Source: JAVBLK01 sp031553565 (GTDB taxonomy: Bacteria > Bacillota > Clostridia > Christensenellales > DUVY01). From it: 64,000 bases of DNA. Location of the stretch: the NCBI GenBank assembly GCA_031553565.1, contig JAVBLK010000023.1:1-64000 (forward strand), written 5' to 3'. Positions within the stretch are counted from its first letter, which is position 1, and each line of letters opens with the position of its first letter. Position numbers and translations under genes: made by a program. Positions 16,796 to 26,062 of the stretch are shown in pieces. The notes below the pieces were generated by a model. That model had not been told where the DNA came from and made no database searches. It saw only the letters and a list, made by a program, of their open reading frames with translations.

Positions 16796-18022
16796 TCATT
16801 GCCCGCCGGCAAGCAGGTTTTTCTCCTCGTCCGAAAGCGGCATAAGCCGGTTGAAAACCTTATCGAAGGCTTCCAGCGCAAAATTCAGCTGTTCGATAGT
16901 GTGCGTGGCGATATAGCTTGTCCGTAAAATCGTCTGCCCCTCCGGCACGGCGGGGGCGATGACAGGGTTTACATAAACGCCGTTATCAAGCAGCGCCTTT
17001 GTGACCTTGAACGTCCTGTCCGAAAAATAGGTGTTGATCGGGATAATGGGCGCCATGCTGTCGCCCGCGGGGATGCCCAGCTGCTTAAAGCTCTTACGCA
17101 TGTAGTCCGCGTTCTCCAACACCCGTTTCAGCCGCCAGGGCTCGGACTCGATTATATGCAGCGACTCTAAAACAGCGGCTGCGTTGGACGGCGGTATCGA
17201 CGCGCTGAATATAAACGGGCGGCTGGTGTGCCGGCAGAATTCGATCACGTCGCGGTTCGAGGCCATAAAACCGCCCAGGGAGGCAAAAGATTTGCTGAAC
17301 GTGCCCATCAGGATATCGACCTCGTCCGCCATCCCGAAATATTCGGCGGTGCCCTTGCCGGTCTTGCCCATGACGCCCAGGCCGTGCGAGTCGTCGACCA
17401 TAAGCCGCGCGTTGTACTGCTTTTTAAGCCTGACCAGGCCGGGGATATCCGCAAGGTCGCCCTCCATCGAGAAAACCCCGTCCGTTACGATCAGCTTTGG
17501 CGCGTCAAGAGGCAGGTTTTTAAGCTGGTTTTCCAAATCGAGCATATCGTTGTGGTCGTACTTTACCGTTTTGGCAAAGCTTAAACGCCCGGCGTCCACT
17601 AAGCTGGCGTGGTTGCCGCGGTCGGCCAGGATATAGTCGCCGCGGCCGCAGATGGAGCCGATGATCCCCAAATTTGTCTGGAAGCCGGTCGAGAACGTCA
17701 TAACGTCTGAAAAGCCCGTAAAGCGCGCCAGCTCTTCCTCGAGCCGGATATGTAAGGAAAGAGTGCCGTTTAAAAAGCGGGAGCCGGAGCAGCCCGCCCC
17801 GTATTCCTTCAAGGCTTTTACGGCAGCCTTGATAACGCGCTTGTCGCTGGTCAGCCCCATATAGTTGTTAGAGCCCAGCATGATCGTGCGGTGGCCGTCT
17901 ATCGTGACCTCGGAATGCTGCTTTGACGTTATCTCGTGGAAATAAGGGTAGATGTTCTCTTCCTTGCCGTGTTTGACCATCGCCATAACGTCACTGCTTA
18001 AACATTTGTCGAAAAGATCCAT
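16796..18022 (-). CDS. Alpha-oxoamine synthase, serine palmitoyltransferase-like
   Basis: A PLP-dependent fold-type I enzyme of 408 residues that should condense an amino acid with an acyl-CoA and release CO2. PLP-binding features are visible: NHASLVD, VDDSHGLGVMG and the Schiff-base Lys K244 in GTFSKSFAS. The segments LGSNNYMGL and GSRFLNGTLSLH fit bacterial (Bacteroides-type) serine palmitoyltransferases better than 8-amino-7-oxononanoate synthase or 2-amino-3-ketobutyrate CoA ligase, as recalled. No biotin or threonine-degradation gene is nearby, nor any other sphingolipid gene, so the substrate is open. The start has AGGAG about 12 nt upstream. It is divergent from galM. Confidence 0.75.
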   Translation of the reverse strand: MDLFDKCLSSDVMAMVKHGKEENIYPYFHEITSKQHSEVTIDGHRTIMLGSNNYMGLTSDKRVIKAAVKALKEYGAGCSGSRFLNGTLSLHIRLEEELARFTGFSDVMTFSTGFQTNLGIIGSICGRGDYILADRGNHASLVDAGRLSFAKTVKYDHNDMLDLENQLKNLPLDAPKLIVTDGVFSMEGDLADIPGLVRLKKQYNARLMVDDSHGLGVMGKTGKGTAEYFGMADEVDILMGTFSKSFASLGGFMASNRDVIEFCRHTSRPFIFSASIPPSNAAAVLESLHIIESEPWRLKRVLENADYMRKSFKQLGIPAGDSMAPIIPINTYFSDRTFKVTKALLDNGVYVNPVIAPAVPEGQTILRTSYIATHTIEQLNFALEAFDKVFNRLMPLSDEEKNLLAGGQ

Positions 18023-18122
18023 ATATATGTGAAACTCCTATACGATGCGTCCGCATAAGGAAAAAAGCGGCGCAAATATTATTGCATACGGCAGGCAGTA
18101 AAAACCACCGTTTCGTCAAAGG

Positions 18123-18136
18123 ATATGATATCATAT
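18123..18136. promoter_or_regulatory. Palindrome upstream of galM
   Basis: ATATGATATCATAT is a perfect 14-bp palindrome in the region between the divergent PLP enzyme and galM. It overlaps a possible -10 (TATGAT). It could be an operator, but AT-rich palindromes also arise by chance. Confidence 0.3.
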
Positions 18137-18177
18137 GTTTAATAAAAAATCACCTTAAAAACAAGGGGAAGGAATAT

Positions 18178-19206
18178 ATGCGGGAATTTATACTTGAAAA
18201 CAACAGCGGCATGCGGGCAGTCATCACAGATTTCGGCGCGGCGGTAAAGAGCCTATATGTTTCGGACAGGTCAGGCGCGTTTATAGACGTCGCGTGCGGG
18301 TACGATACGGAAAGCGGCTATGAAAGCGGCGATAAATACTTCGGCGCGGTGATAGGCAGGTGCGCAAACCGTATCGCAGGCGGCAGGTTCAGCCTTAACG
18401 GAAGGGAAGTCCGGCTTACCGTAAACAACGGCAAGAACCACCTGCACGGCGGCGAAAACGGTTTCCATAAAAAAACGTGGGAAACGGACGGCGTGGTAAA
18501 GAGCGGTTTTTCAAGCCGCATCACCCTTACGCTCTTAAGCCCCGACGGCGAGGAAGGGTATCCCGGCAGCCTTAAGGCGTCGGCGACGTATTCGCTGACA
18601 AACGATAACGGGCTTATTATCGACTACTCCGCCGTATCCGATGCGGACACCATATTCAATCCGACGTTTCACGGGTATTTTAACCTGTCAGGCTTCAGGC
18701 AGCCGGATATCCGCGGCCATATCATGAGGATAAACGCGCGGCACGTCACCGAAAGCGGCGCGGACTCGATCCCTACGGGCAGAGTGATAAGCCTTGCCGC
18801 CCCCGAAAACGCGGCGCTGAGCTTTATGGACGCAAAGCCGGTCGGCCGCGATATCGGCGCGGCGCACCCGATGCTGAAAAATGCGGGCGGCTATGACTTC
18901 AACTATATTTTAAAGAAAAGTGTTTTTAATTACAAGAGGCCGCAGATGGCCGCCGAGTGTTCCTGCCCTGAAAGCGGCGTCAAAATGGCGGTTTACACCG
19001 ACAGGCCGGGCGTACATTTTTATACGGGGAATTTTCTGGGCGGCGATAAGGGCAAGGGCGGGATCGTCTACGGCAGGCAGTCGGCGTTTTGTTTAGAGAC
19101 GCAAAGCCCGCCCGACGCGGTAAATCATCCGGATTTCAAAAGCCCCGTCCTTAAGGCGGGCAAAGCCTTTTCAAGCCGCACCGTTTACATGTTTTCAGTC
19201 GAATAA
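18178..19206 (+). CDS. galM: Aldose 1-epimerase (galactose mutarotase)
   Basis: Interconverts alpha and beta anomers of hexoses, feeding the Leloir pathway. It has 342 residues, typical for GalM. Sugar-binding and catalytic motifs are present: GRCANRI, NHLHGG, the histidine in HGYFNLSG, and the catalytic Glu in LETQSPPDAVNHPDF. The ATG at 18178 is preceded by AGGGGAAGG; a longer frame from 18082 has no ribosome site and is rejected. No other galactose gene is adjacent. Cytoplasmic, single-gene unit. Confidence 0.92.
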   Translation: MREFILENNSGMRAVITDFGAAVKSLYVSDRSGAFIDVACGYDTESGYESGDKYFGAVIGRCANRIAGGRFSLNGREVRLTVNNGKNHLHGGENGFHKKTWETDGVVKSGFSSRITLTLLSPDGEEGYPGSLKASATYSLTNDNGLIIDYSAVSDADTIFNPTFHGYFNLSGFRQPDIRGHIMRINARHVTESGADSIPTGRVISLAAPENAALSFMDAKPVGRDIGAAHPMLKNAGGYDFNYILKKSVFNYKRPQMAAECSCPESGVKMAVYTDRPGVHFYTGNFLGGDKGKGGIVYGRQSAFCLETQSPPDAVNHPDFKSPVLKAGKAFSSRTVYMFSVE

Positions 19207-19267
19207 AGGTAAGCGGCAGAGAAACTTGTCGAAAAACGTCTTTTTGTCGCTTAATTTGTAAGGACGG

Positions 19268-19295
19268 TTGCACATGCACAATTTTGTCGTATAAT
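19268..19295 (+). promoter_or_regulatory. Promoter of the 19302 gene
   Basis: TTGCAC at 19268-19273, 16-nt spacer, TATAAT at 19290-19295. The ATG at 19302 is 6 nt further on, the normal distance to the transcription start itself. Confidence 0.65.
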
Positions 19296-19301
19296 GGCTT
19301 T

Positions 19302-19709
19302 ATGGGAAACGTGAAGCGCCCTAAGGGTGAATTGAGGAAGCTGGCGCAGGGCGCCATGAAGCGTATGAAAACAGGGTATTGGCCGGAGGCGAAGAGGATC
19401 AAGGAAGCCGCCAGGGCCGAGGCCGTAATCAGCGGCCGCGACGCGGGCAACGTCGATATATTTTACCGCAACAAGTTCGAGTCCGACCTTAAGATCACGG
19501 TCATGCCCGTGGACGACAGTATGTATTTAAAGGTGTGCGAAATGCTGGACCGCGACCGGGATATAACCAATCCGATCGCAGAGCTGCTTGACAAGGAAAA
19601 ATACAACGCCCTCGACCCGTCGGGCAAGCAGCGGTATATTATGCTGCTGTCGGCAAAGTACCGCGAACTGTCGGAGCGGTACTACGCCGAAAGAAAGAAG
19701 CTTAACTGA
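19302..19709 (+). CDS. Small basic protein of unknown function
   Basis: 135 residues, not recognised. The N-terminal third is strongly basic (KRPKGELRKLAQGAMKRMK). The rest is helical with charged stretches and ends AERKKLN. No membrane segment or signal peptide is seen. The start at 19302 is chosen because a promoter -10 ends 6 nt before it; a TTG at 19284 would fall inside the promoter. It stands alone between galM and a repeat-rich gap. Codon use and composition match nearby housekeeping genes. Confidence 0.6.
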   Translation: MGNVKRPKGELRKLAQGAMKRMKTGYWPEAKRIKEAARAEAVISGRDAGNVDIFYRNKFESDLKITVMPVDDSMYLKVCEMLDRDRDITNPIAELLDKEKYNALDPSGKQRYIMLLSAKYRELSERYYAERKKLN

Positions 19710-19810
19710 CTCGAGGCAGTGTTGCAGCACTGAACTTAAAAACCAGCAAAAAGCGGGTACATTGTTGTGTCTTAATAATTCTTTTATAGCGACAGCTTTA
19801 ACGAATTACA

Positions 19811-19927
19811 TGGACATTTTAGTGGAGAATAAGATTTGGGATGGATTTTTGAGGGCAGAACATGTCAAAAATTTTAACTCTAGCAGAGCTATAAGTTAAA
19901 ATTTCAAGCATTTATATGCCGTTGACT
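19811..19927. repeat. Family B repeat, uninterrupted copy
   Basis: About 117 bp that match the two outer parts of 8300-8578 in reverse orientation. It carries the small hairpin around TAGCAGAGCTATA. Because this copy is continuous, it shows the empty site for the family A insertion in the other copy. Confidence 0.7.
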
Positions 19928-19948
19928 ACTCCTTTTTTTATACCCTTT

Positions 19949-20064
19949 GAAAAATCGTCAAAAATTGCTTGCAAGATTTTGCGATTTAGACTACGGGCTC
20001 AACAAAAGCGAGCGGCAAAGCCACACCGCGACGCGGCAATTTTCTCATAATTGACGCTTTTGTT
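19949..20064. repeat. Family C repeat, left copy (inverted)
   Basis: Reads on the minus strand from AACAAAAGCGTCAATT through ATTGCCGCGTCGCGG and TTTTGTTGA to CTTGCAAGCAATTTTTG. The same order appears on the plus strand at 21417-21522. The two copies flank the DUF4143 ATPase gene as inverted repeats of about 110 bp. Confidence 0.75.
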
Positions 20065-20069
20065 CTTTC

Positions 20070-20098
20070 TTGACAAACTACAAAGTCTATGATATGCT
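20070..20098 (+). promoter_or_regulatory. Promoter of the DUF4143 ATPase gene
   Basis: TTGACA at 20070-20075, 17-nt spacer, TATGCT at 20093-20098, giving a leader of about 45 nt. Confidence 0.6.
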
Positions 20099-20148
20099 TA
20101 CAGAAAATTCATATTTTCTAATATCATATGTTAGATTTTGGGGAAACT

Positions 20149-21369
20149 ATGTATATCAAGCGACATATTGCGGCAACGCTCGCCGAAATGAAGAAAGCTT
20201 TTCCTGTAATACTGGTCACCGGGCCGCGCCAGGTGGGAAAATCGACCTTATTGCAGGAGGAAATGCCGGATATTCCATATTTCACCTTTGACGATTATAT
20301 CCTGCTTGATTCGGTCAAAAAAGACGCTCTGGGTTTTATCGGTTCGAACGCGCCGCCTGTCATTATTGACGAAGTCCAGTACGCGCCCGAAATTTTGCGC
20401 GCCATTAAAATGCGCGTGGATAAAAGAAAAACGGCAGGAGAATATTTTTTGAGCGGATCGCAGGCTTTCGAGCTGATGAAAGGGGTAAGCGAGAGTTTGG
20501 CCGGCAGAATAGGGATATTATGCCTGTCCGCGCTTTCGGCGAGGGAAACGGCCGGTGACGCCTTTTCCCTGCCTTTTATGCCGGAGGAGCGCTACTATGC
20601 CGAAAGGAGTAAATCGGCCGGCGAGCTCAGCATAAAGAAGCTGTGGGCGCGGATACATTGCGGCGGCATGCCAAAACTGATCGCGGATAAAAACGAAAGA
20701 TGGGACCGCTTTTATTCCTCATATGTAAAAACCTATATCGAGCGCGACGTGCGCGCGCTTGCCCATGTCGGGGATGAGCTTGCGTTCATGCAGTTTTTAA
20801 CGGCATGCGCGGCGCGCACGGGCGAGCTTTTGAATGTAGCAGGCCTAGCGCGCGATGTCGGTATCAGCGAGCCTACGGCAAAACGCTGGCTGTCTATACT
20901 GCAAACATCCGGAATTGTTTATCTTTTGCAGCCGTTTTCATTAAATATCACCAGCCGGACTATAAAAATGCCTAAGCTTTATTTTATGGACACAGGGCTT
21001 GCCGCCTACTTGTGTAAATGGCTTACGCCCGAAACGCTGGAAAGCGGCGCTATGTCGGGCAATTTTTTTGAGACATACGTTGTCGGCGAAATCATAAAAA
21101 GTTATCAAAACGCGGGGATCGAACCCCCGCTGTATTTTTACCGGGATGCGGACAGGCGGGAGATCGATATAATCATCTATCAAAACGGCATTCTGTATCC
21201 CGTGGAAATAAAAAAGACGGCAAGCCCGAACTCCGCGGATACAAAGCAGTTTGACAAGCTGCAGGCTTTTACAAAACTGAGAGTGGCCCCCGGGGGGGTC
21301 ATATGCACCTATGATAAGGTCATATCCTTAGGCAGCGGGCATAAGGTAATACCGGTGAATTATATATGA
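20149..21369 (+). CDS. AAA ATPase with DUF4143 domain
   Basis: An ATPase of the AAA_14/DUF4143 family, 406 residues. The N-terminal NTPase domain has Walker A GPRQVGKST and Walker B VIIDEVQ. A winged-helix-like middle (about 205-290) and the C-terminal DUF4143 nuclease-like region with YRDADRREIDIII and VEIKKT follow, a pattern shared with PD-(D/E)XK folds. Function is unknown; such genes are common, variable and often mobile in gut anaerobes. The ATG at 20149 has GGGGA 5 nt upstream and fits the family start better than an ATG at 20128. Inverted family C repeats flank the gene, and its stop overlaps the left end of a family D element. Confidence 0.85.
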   Translation: MYIKRHIAATLAEMKKAFPVILVTGPRQVGKSTLLQEEMPDIPYFTFDDYILLDSVKKDALGFIGSNAPPVIIDEVQYAPEILRAIKMRVDKRKTAGEYFLSGSQAFELMKGVSESLAGRIGILCLSALSARETAGDAFSLPFMPEERYYAERSKSAGELSIKKLWARIHCGGMPKLIADKNERWDRFYSSYVKTYIERDVRALAHVGDELAFMQFLTACAARTGELLNVAGLARDVGISEPTAKRWLSILQTSGIVYLLQPFSLNITSRTIKMPKLYFMDTGLAAYLCKWLTPETLESGAMSGNFFETYVVGEIIKSYQNAGIEPPLYFYRDADRREIDIIIYQNGILYPVEIKKTASPNSADTKQFDKLQAFTKLRVAPGGVICTYDKVISLGSGHKVIPVNYI

Positions 21370-21614
21370 TACTAATCGCATTTAAAGCTGCCGTTTTAAC
21401 GGTGTCTTTACGGCCAAACAAAAGCGTCAATTTGAAAAAATTGCCGCGTCGCGGACAGCCCGTTTTTGTTGAATCCGTCGTCTAAATCGGCAAAACTTGC
21501 AAGCAATTTTTGCCGATTTTTCCTAATCTCACGGATACGGCCTGCGCTTATCTAACGTTTTTACCCTCGTAAATCCACTCGTAAAAAACGGCGGTTTTAA
21601 ACGCTCCTTAGTAT
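21369..21614. repeat. Family D element holding a family C repeat
   Basis: Inverted ends: ATACTAATCGCATTTAAAG at the left, and the complement of ATACTAAGGAGCGTTTAAAA at the right, with the match continuing into CGCCGTTTT. The inside contains the family C copy at 21417-21522, so this D element is longer (246 bp) than the 160-bp copies at 27.9 and 28.2 kb. The left end begins at the last base of the ATPase stop codon. Confidence 0.6.
21417..21522. repeat. Family C repeat, right copy
   Basis: Plus-strand copy of the repeat at 19949-20064, about 106 bp, with the AACAAAAGCGTCAATT start and the GCAATTTTTG end conserved. The remaining gap 21615-21686 shows nothing. Confidence 0.75.
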
Positions 21615-21686
21615 GATGACGCCGAATATTTAGCGGGCGTGTAAAGTCGTAACTTTGCCGGCGGGCATTTCCTGCTGCCCGATCAC

Positions 21687-21715
21687 TTTTCAATCCCAGC
21701 GCGATTTGCTATAAT
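21687..21715 (+). promoter_or_regulatory. Promoter of pcrA-ligA
   Basis: TATAAT at 21710-21715 with a weak -35 (TTTTCA at 21687-21692, 17-nt spacer). The pcrA ATG is 8 nt downstream and has no Shine-Dalgarno. Confidence 0.55.
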
Positions 21716-21723
21716 ATATACCT

Positions 21724-24012
21724 ATGGATTTTGCGAGTGAACTTAATGCGGAACAGCGGGCGGCGGCGCTGCACAGTGACGGGGCGGTATTGGTGTCGGC
21801 GGGGGCGGGCAGCGGCAAGACGCGCGTGCTGACCTATCATATCGCCGACCTGCTTATCAACAAGGGCGTCAAGGCCTATAATATCCTGGCGATCACCTTT
21901 ACCAACAAGGCTGCCAGGGAGCTGCGTGAGAGGATAGATCTAAAGCTTTCGGAAAAGGTTGAATTCTTGTCCGATATGTGGGTCTTGACCTTCCACTCGA
22001 TGTGCGCGCGCATCCTGCGCCAGAACATTGACAGGATCGGCTATAACAAAAATTTCTCGATATACGCCGACGACGAGACCGACCGCGTTATAAAACAGAT
22101 CATAAAAGACAAGAACATGCAGCCCGAGGGATCTAAGGACGAGAAGCTGTATAAGGACGCAAAATATCATATAAGCAACTGTAAATCAAGCGCGGTGGAC
22201 TTTTCCGTATACGCGCGCGACGCGGCGTTCGTTAAGGGCATCGACAAAATAGAGGAGATCTATTACGAGTACGAGCAGCGTTTAAAGGCCGCGAACGCCC
22301 TCGATTTTGACGACCTGCTCTTAAAAACATATGAGCTTTTGACTGGAGATGCCGGGGTTTTATTCCGCTATCAGGAAAAATTCAAATATATACACGTGGA
22401 CGAGTTCCAGGACACCAACGGCATACAGTATCTTTTGGTGAAGCTTTTGGGCGGCCTCAATAAAAACATATTTGTCGTTGGCGACGAGGACCAGTCGATA
22501 TACGGCTGGCGCGGCGCGAAATTTTCCAACATGCAGGACTTCCAAAAGGAATACGACGCGGTATTATACAAGCTGACGCAGAACTACCGCAGTACGCGCA
22601 ATATACTTAATGCCGCCAACTCGGTCATAGCCAACAATACCTGCCGCATTGAAAAGGAGCTTTGGACCGAAAAGGAAGAGGGCGTCAAGCCCGAATACCG
22701 CGAGGAGGCGGACGAGCGGGCGGAGGCCGAGTTCGCCGCGACCACGATCAAATACCTGGTGCGCGAATGCGGCTGCAAATACCGCGGCTTTGCGGTTCTT
22801 ACGCGGATAAACGCGCTTTCCCGCGCCTTTGAAGAAAAATTTATGGCGTACGGAATACCGTACAAGGTTTTCGGCGGCTTCAAGTTTTTTGAAAGGAAAG
22901 AGGTCAAGGACGTCTTATCGCTGCTGCGCATCGCGGTCAATCCCGACGACGACGAGGCGCTGGTAAGGGCTGTCGGCTTCTTGCCGCTTTCGATCGGCGC
23001 GGCGACAGTAAGCCAGTTAAGGGCGTATTCGGGGCTGTACGGCCAAAGCCTGTATAAAACCGTTATAAGTATAGAAAATAATACCGAACTTAGGCCCGCC
23101 ATAGTAAAAAAGGTTTTACCACTGTCGCTGCTGCTTAAAGATATCACCGGGTATGCGGCGCGGCAAGAGCCGGAAACGTGCTTTTTAAGCGTGGTCGAGC
23201 GGGCGGGCGTAAACAAGCTGTACCCGGGCGACGACGAGGAAAACGTTTCGCGCAGAATGAACGTCGAGCAGCTGGCCGCCGGCATAACGGAATTCTGCCG
23301 CGACAATCCCGGCGCGGGCATGTCCGAGTACATACAGCAGATCGCGCTCTATTCCGATCTGGACACGATGGATGACGCGGATTACGTGTGCCTTGCGACC
23401 GTCCATGCGGTCAAGGGGCTGGAATTTGACACTGTATTCGTAGCCGGGTTAGAGGATAAGATCTTCCCGGTGTCACGCGCGATGGATAATCCCGGGGACT
23501 TAGAGGAGGAGCGGCGGCTTTTATATGTCGCCATAACTCGCGCACGGAGGCGGCTGTACCTTACCAGGGCGCAGACGCGCTTTCTTTACGGCGTCAGGGC
23601 GATCGCGCTGCCCTCGCCCTTTCTGAAAGAGGTGGACGGGATAAAGCTGAAACAAAGGGAGCCTGCGTTCAACCGCAATCCCGGCAACTGGGGCAGGGGC
23701 TACGGCGGCGGCTACGGCGGCTATTCAAGGAACAGCGAGTACGAGCCCGGCGGCTATGAGCCCGATTACCCGACGTCCGGCGGGGCGCAGAAGATCGAAT
23801 ACAAGAAGGATGTGCCGCTTAACCTTGTGCGCGCCGCCGACCTGATCAAGGATACGGGCAAAAACTTCAGCGCAGGAGACAGGGTCGAGCATCCTAAATT
23901 CGGGGCAGGCACGATCCTTATGATAAAGGACGGAGATATAGCCGACATAAGCTTTAACGAGGCGGGCAAAAAGACGTTGTCGCTGTTATTCGCTCCGTTA
24001 AAAAAGATATAA
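21724..24012 (+). CDS. pcrA: ATP-dependent 3'-5' DNA helicase PcrA/UvrD
   Basis: A superfamily 1 helicase of 762 residues acting in repair and rolling-circle replication. Motifs appear in order: Walker A SAGAGSGKT, motif Ib TFHSMCARIL, Walker B HVDEFQDTN, motif III GDEDQSIYGWRGA, motif IV NYRST, motif V VHAVKGLEF and motif VI YVAITRARRRL. The C-terminal tail (about 655-762) has a Gly/Tyr-rich linker and a Tudor-like end (FGAGTILMI), as in Firmicutes PcrA. It is followed 3 nt later by ligA, a common pairing. The start is probably leaderless. Confidence 0.95.
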   Translation: MDFASELNAEQRAAALHSDGAVLVSAGAGSGKTRVLTYHIADLLINKGVKAYNILAITFTNKAARELRERIDLKLSEKVEFLSDMWVLTFHSMCARILRQNIDRIGYNKNFSIYADDETDRVIKQIIKDKNMQPEGSKDEKLYKDAKYHISNCKSSAVDFSVYARDAAFVKGIDKIEEIYYEYEQRLKAANALDFDDLLLKTYELLTGDAGVLFRYQEKFKYIHVDEFQDTNGIQYLLVKLLGGLNKNIFVVGDEDQSIYGWRGAKFSNMQDFQKEYDAVLYKLTQNYRSTRNILNAANSVIANNTCRIEKELWTEKEEGVKPEYREEADERAEAEFAATTIKYLVRECGCKYRGFAVLTRINALSRAFEEKFMAYGIPYKVFGGFKFFERKEVKDVLSLLRIAVNPDDDEALVRAVGFLPLSIGAATVSQLRAYSGLYGQSLYKTVISIENNTELRPAIVKKVLPLSLLLKDITGYAARQEPETCFLSVVERAGVNKLYPGDDEENVSRRMNVEQLAAGITEFCRDNPGAGMSEYIQQIALYSDLDTMDDADYVCLATVHAVKGLEFDTVFVAGLEDKIFPVSRAMDNPGDLEEERRLLYVAITRARRRLYLTRAQTRFLYGVRAIALPSPFLKEVDGIKLKQREPAFNRNPGNWGRGYGGGYGGYSRNSEYEPGGYEPDYPTSGGAQKIEYKKDVPLNLVRAADLIKDTGKNFSAGDRVEHPKFGAGTILMIKDGDIADISFNEAGKKTLSLLFAPLKKI

Positions 24013-24015
24013 TAT

Positions 24016-26019
24016 ATGGAAAAGCTTAAAAGACAAAAAGAGCTGACAGAAATCCTGAACCGTTACGCGTATCATTATTACGTGCTGGACGATCCCATTG
24101 TTTCCGACAAGGAATACGACGCGCTTTACGACGAATTGCAGGCGCTTGAGCGGGACTCGGGAATAATACTGCCGGATTCGGTCAGCCTTAAGGTCGGCGG
24201 CGAGCCGGTAAAGGAGTTCAAGCGGCATAAACACCTTGAAAGACTGTATTCGCTTGATAAATGCCAAAGCAAAGAGCAGCTTTTTGAATGGGAGCGGCGC
24301 GTAGAAAAGGTCTTGGGGTATGCGCCGGAATACACGCTGGAGTATAAGCTGGACGGGCTGACGGTGTGCCTTACCTATGACGGCGGCAAGCTTTTGACTG
24401 CGGCCACGCGCGGGAACGGCACTGTGGGCGAGGATGTGACCAGCCAGGCGCTGACTATACGCAGCGTGCGGCGCGAGATACCGTTTTTGGGGAAGTTAGA
24501 GGTGCAGGGCGAGGGGATCATGCGGATTTCGGCGTTCAATACCTACAACAGGCGCGCCGCCGAGGCGCTTAAAAATGATCCTTCCGCCAAAACGGAGATA
24601 TTAAAAAACCCGCGCAACGGCGTGGCGGGCGCGATCCGGAACCTGGATCCCAAGGTCACCCAAAGCCGGAACCTTGATATCATTTTTTACAACGTAAACT
24701 ACATCGAGGGCAGGGCATTGAATTCACAGGCCGAAATAATGGGCTTTTTAGCGGAGAACGGCTTTATAACCTCGGAATACCGGCTTATACGCGGCATGGA
24801 GAAGGTTTTTACCGAAATAGAAAAGATTGACCGCGGTAAGCTGGATTTCCTTATAGACGGCATGGTCATAAAGGTGAACAGCCTTAAGGAAAGGGAGGAG
24901 CTGGGCTTTACCGACAAATTTCCGCGCTGGGCGGCGGCGTATAAATTCGAGGCCGAGGAAAGCTCGACAGAATTGCTGGACGTTATTTGGCAGGTCGGGC
25001 GCACGGGCAAGCTGACGCCGCTTGCGGTCTTAGAGCCCATGGAGCTGTCGGGCGCGACGGTAAAACGCGCCACCTTAAACAATGCGGGCGATATTTTACG
25101 AAAGGGCGTCAAGATAGGGGCAAGGGTTTTCGTAAGGCGCAGCAACGACGTCATCCCCGAGATCACAGGCGTGGCGCAGCTTCCGGACGGCTGCCGCGAT
25201 ATCGAGCCGCCCGCCGAGTGCCCCGCCTGCAAGGCTGCGACCGAGGAGATCGGCGCGCATCTTTTCTGCACAAACCCCTCGCATTGCCCGCCGCAGATCA
25301 CCGGCAGGATCGAGCATTATTGCGGCAAGGACTGCATGGACATAGACGGCGTATCGGAAAAGACGATATTACAGCTTTATAGAAAGCTGAACGTATGCAC
25401 AGTTGCCGACTTATACAAGCTGACACCCTCTGACCTTACGGTTTTAGAGGGCTTTAAGGAAAAGAAAATATTTAACTTTATTACGGCGGTCGAAAAGAGC
25501 AAGCAGTGCGGGCTTGCCGCCTTCATCCACAGCCTGGGGATCGAGAACGTGGGGAAAAGGACGGCGGCGGATCTGGCCGCCCGTTTCCGCAGCTTTGACG
25601 CGTTTAAACGCGCGGCAAAGGAGGAGCTCCTGACTGTCAAGGAAGTGGGGGAGGCTGTTGCGGAGAGCATCCTGGAATTTTTTGCCGTCGAAGAGAACAA
25701 CCGCATAATAGATGAGCTGCTAAGCGCCGGCGTTCTGCCGCATTACGAGGACGGCGCGCTTGCGTCAAACGCGTTTACGGGCAAAAAATTTGTGATTACG
25801 GGCACTTTATCGCGGCCGCGGGGCGCAATGGAAAAATTGATATCGGCAAACGGCGGCTATACCGTTTCATCGGTAAGCCGTGAGACCGATTATCTGTTAT
25901 GCGGCGCGGATGCGGGGTCGAAATTGGCAAAGGCTGAAAAGCTGGGCGTCAAAATCATAACGGAGCAGGAATTTTCGGATATGGCGGAGGAGTATAAAAA
26001 CGGCGGCGGAAACGCATAA
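24016..26019 (+). CDS. ligA: NAD-dependent DNA ligase
   Basis: Seals nicks during replication and repair using NAD+. It has 667 residues, normal length. The adenylation domain holds the active-site Lys in EYKLDGL. An OB domain follows, then a four-cysteine zinc finger (CPAC ... FCTNPSHC), helix-hairpin-helix repeats (about 470-560), and a BRCT domain at the end (FTGKKFVITGTL to EQEFSDM). It starts 3 nt after pcrA with no Shine-Dalgarno, so translation is probably coupled. Two tandem hairpins with T-runs end the unit at 26228-26288. Confidence 0.96.
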   Translation: MEKLKRQKELTEILNRYAYHYYVLDDPIVSDKEYDALYDELQALERDSGIILPDSVSLKVGGEPVKEFKRHKHLERLYSLDKCQSKEQLFEWERRVEKVLGYAPEYTLEYKLDGLTVCLTYDGGKLLTAATRGNGTVGEDVTSQALTIRSVRREIPFLGKLEVQGEGIMRISAFNTYNRRAAEALKNDPSAKTEILKNPRNGVAGAIRNLDPKVTQSRNLDIIFYNVNYIEGRALNSQAEIMGFLAENGFITSEYRLIRGMEKVFTEIEKIDRGKLDFLIDGMVIKVNSLKEREELGFTDKFPRWAAAYKFEAEESSTELLDVIWQVGRTGKLTPLAVLEPMELSGATVKRATLNNAGDILRKGVKIGARVFVRRSNDVIPEITGVAQLPDGCRDIEPPAECPACKAATEEIGAHLFCTNPSHCPPQITGRIEHYCGKDCMDIDGVSEKTILQLYRKLNVCTVADLYKLTPSDLTVLEGFKEKKIFNFITAVEKSKQCGLAAFIHSLGIENVGKRTAADLAARFRSFDAFKRAAKEELLTVKEVGEAVAESILEFFAVEENNRIIDELLSAGVLPHYEDGALASNAFTGKKFVITGTLSRPRGAMEKLISANGGYTVSSVSRETDYLLCGADAGSKLAKAEKLGVKIITEQEFSDMAEEYKNGGGNA

Positions 26020-26062
26020 AAACCCGCGCCCGCTGCACATAATAACGGCGGAGGGTAAAATT

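Noticed and set aside
24008..24013. TATAAT just before ligA as an internal promoter
   Set aside because: It ends only 2 nt before the ATG, too close for even a leaderless start, and overlaps the pcrA stop; translation coupling is simpler.
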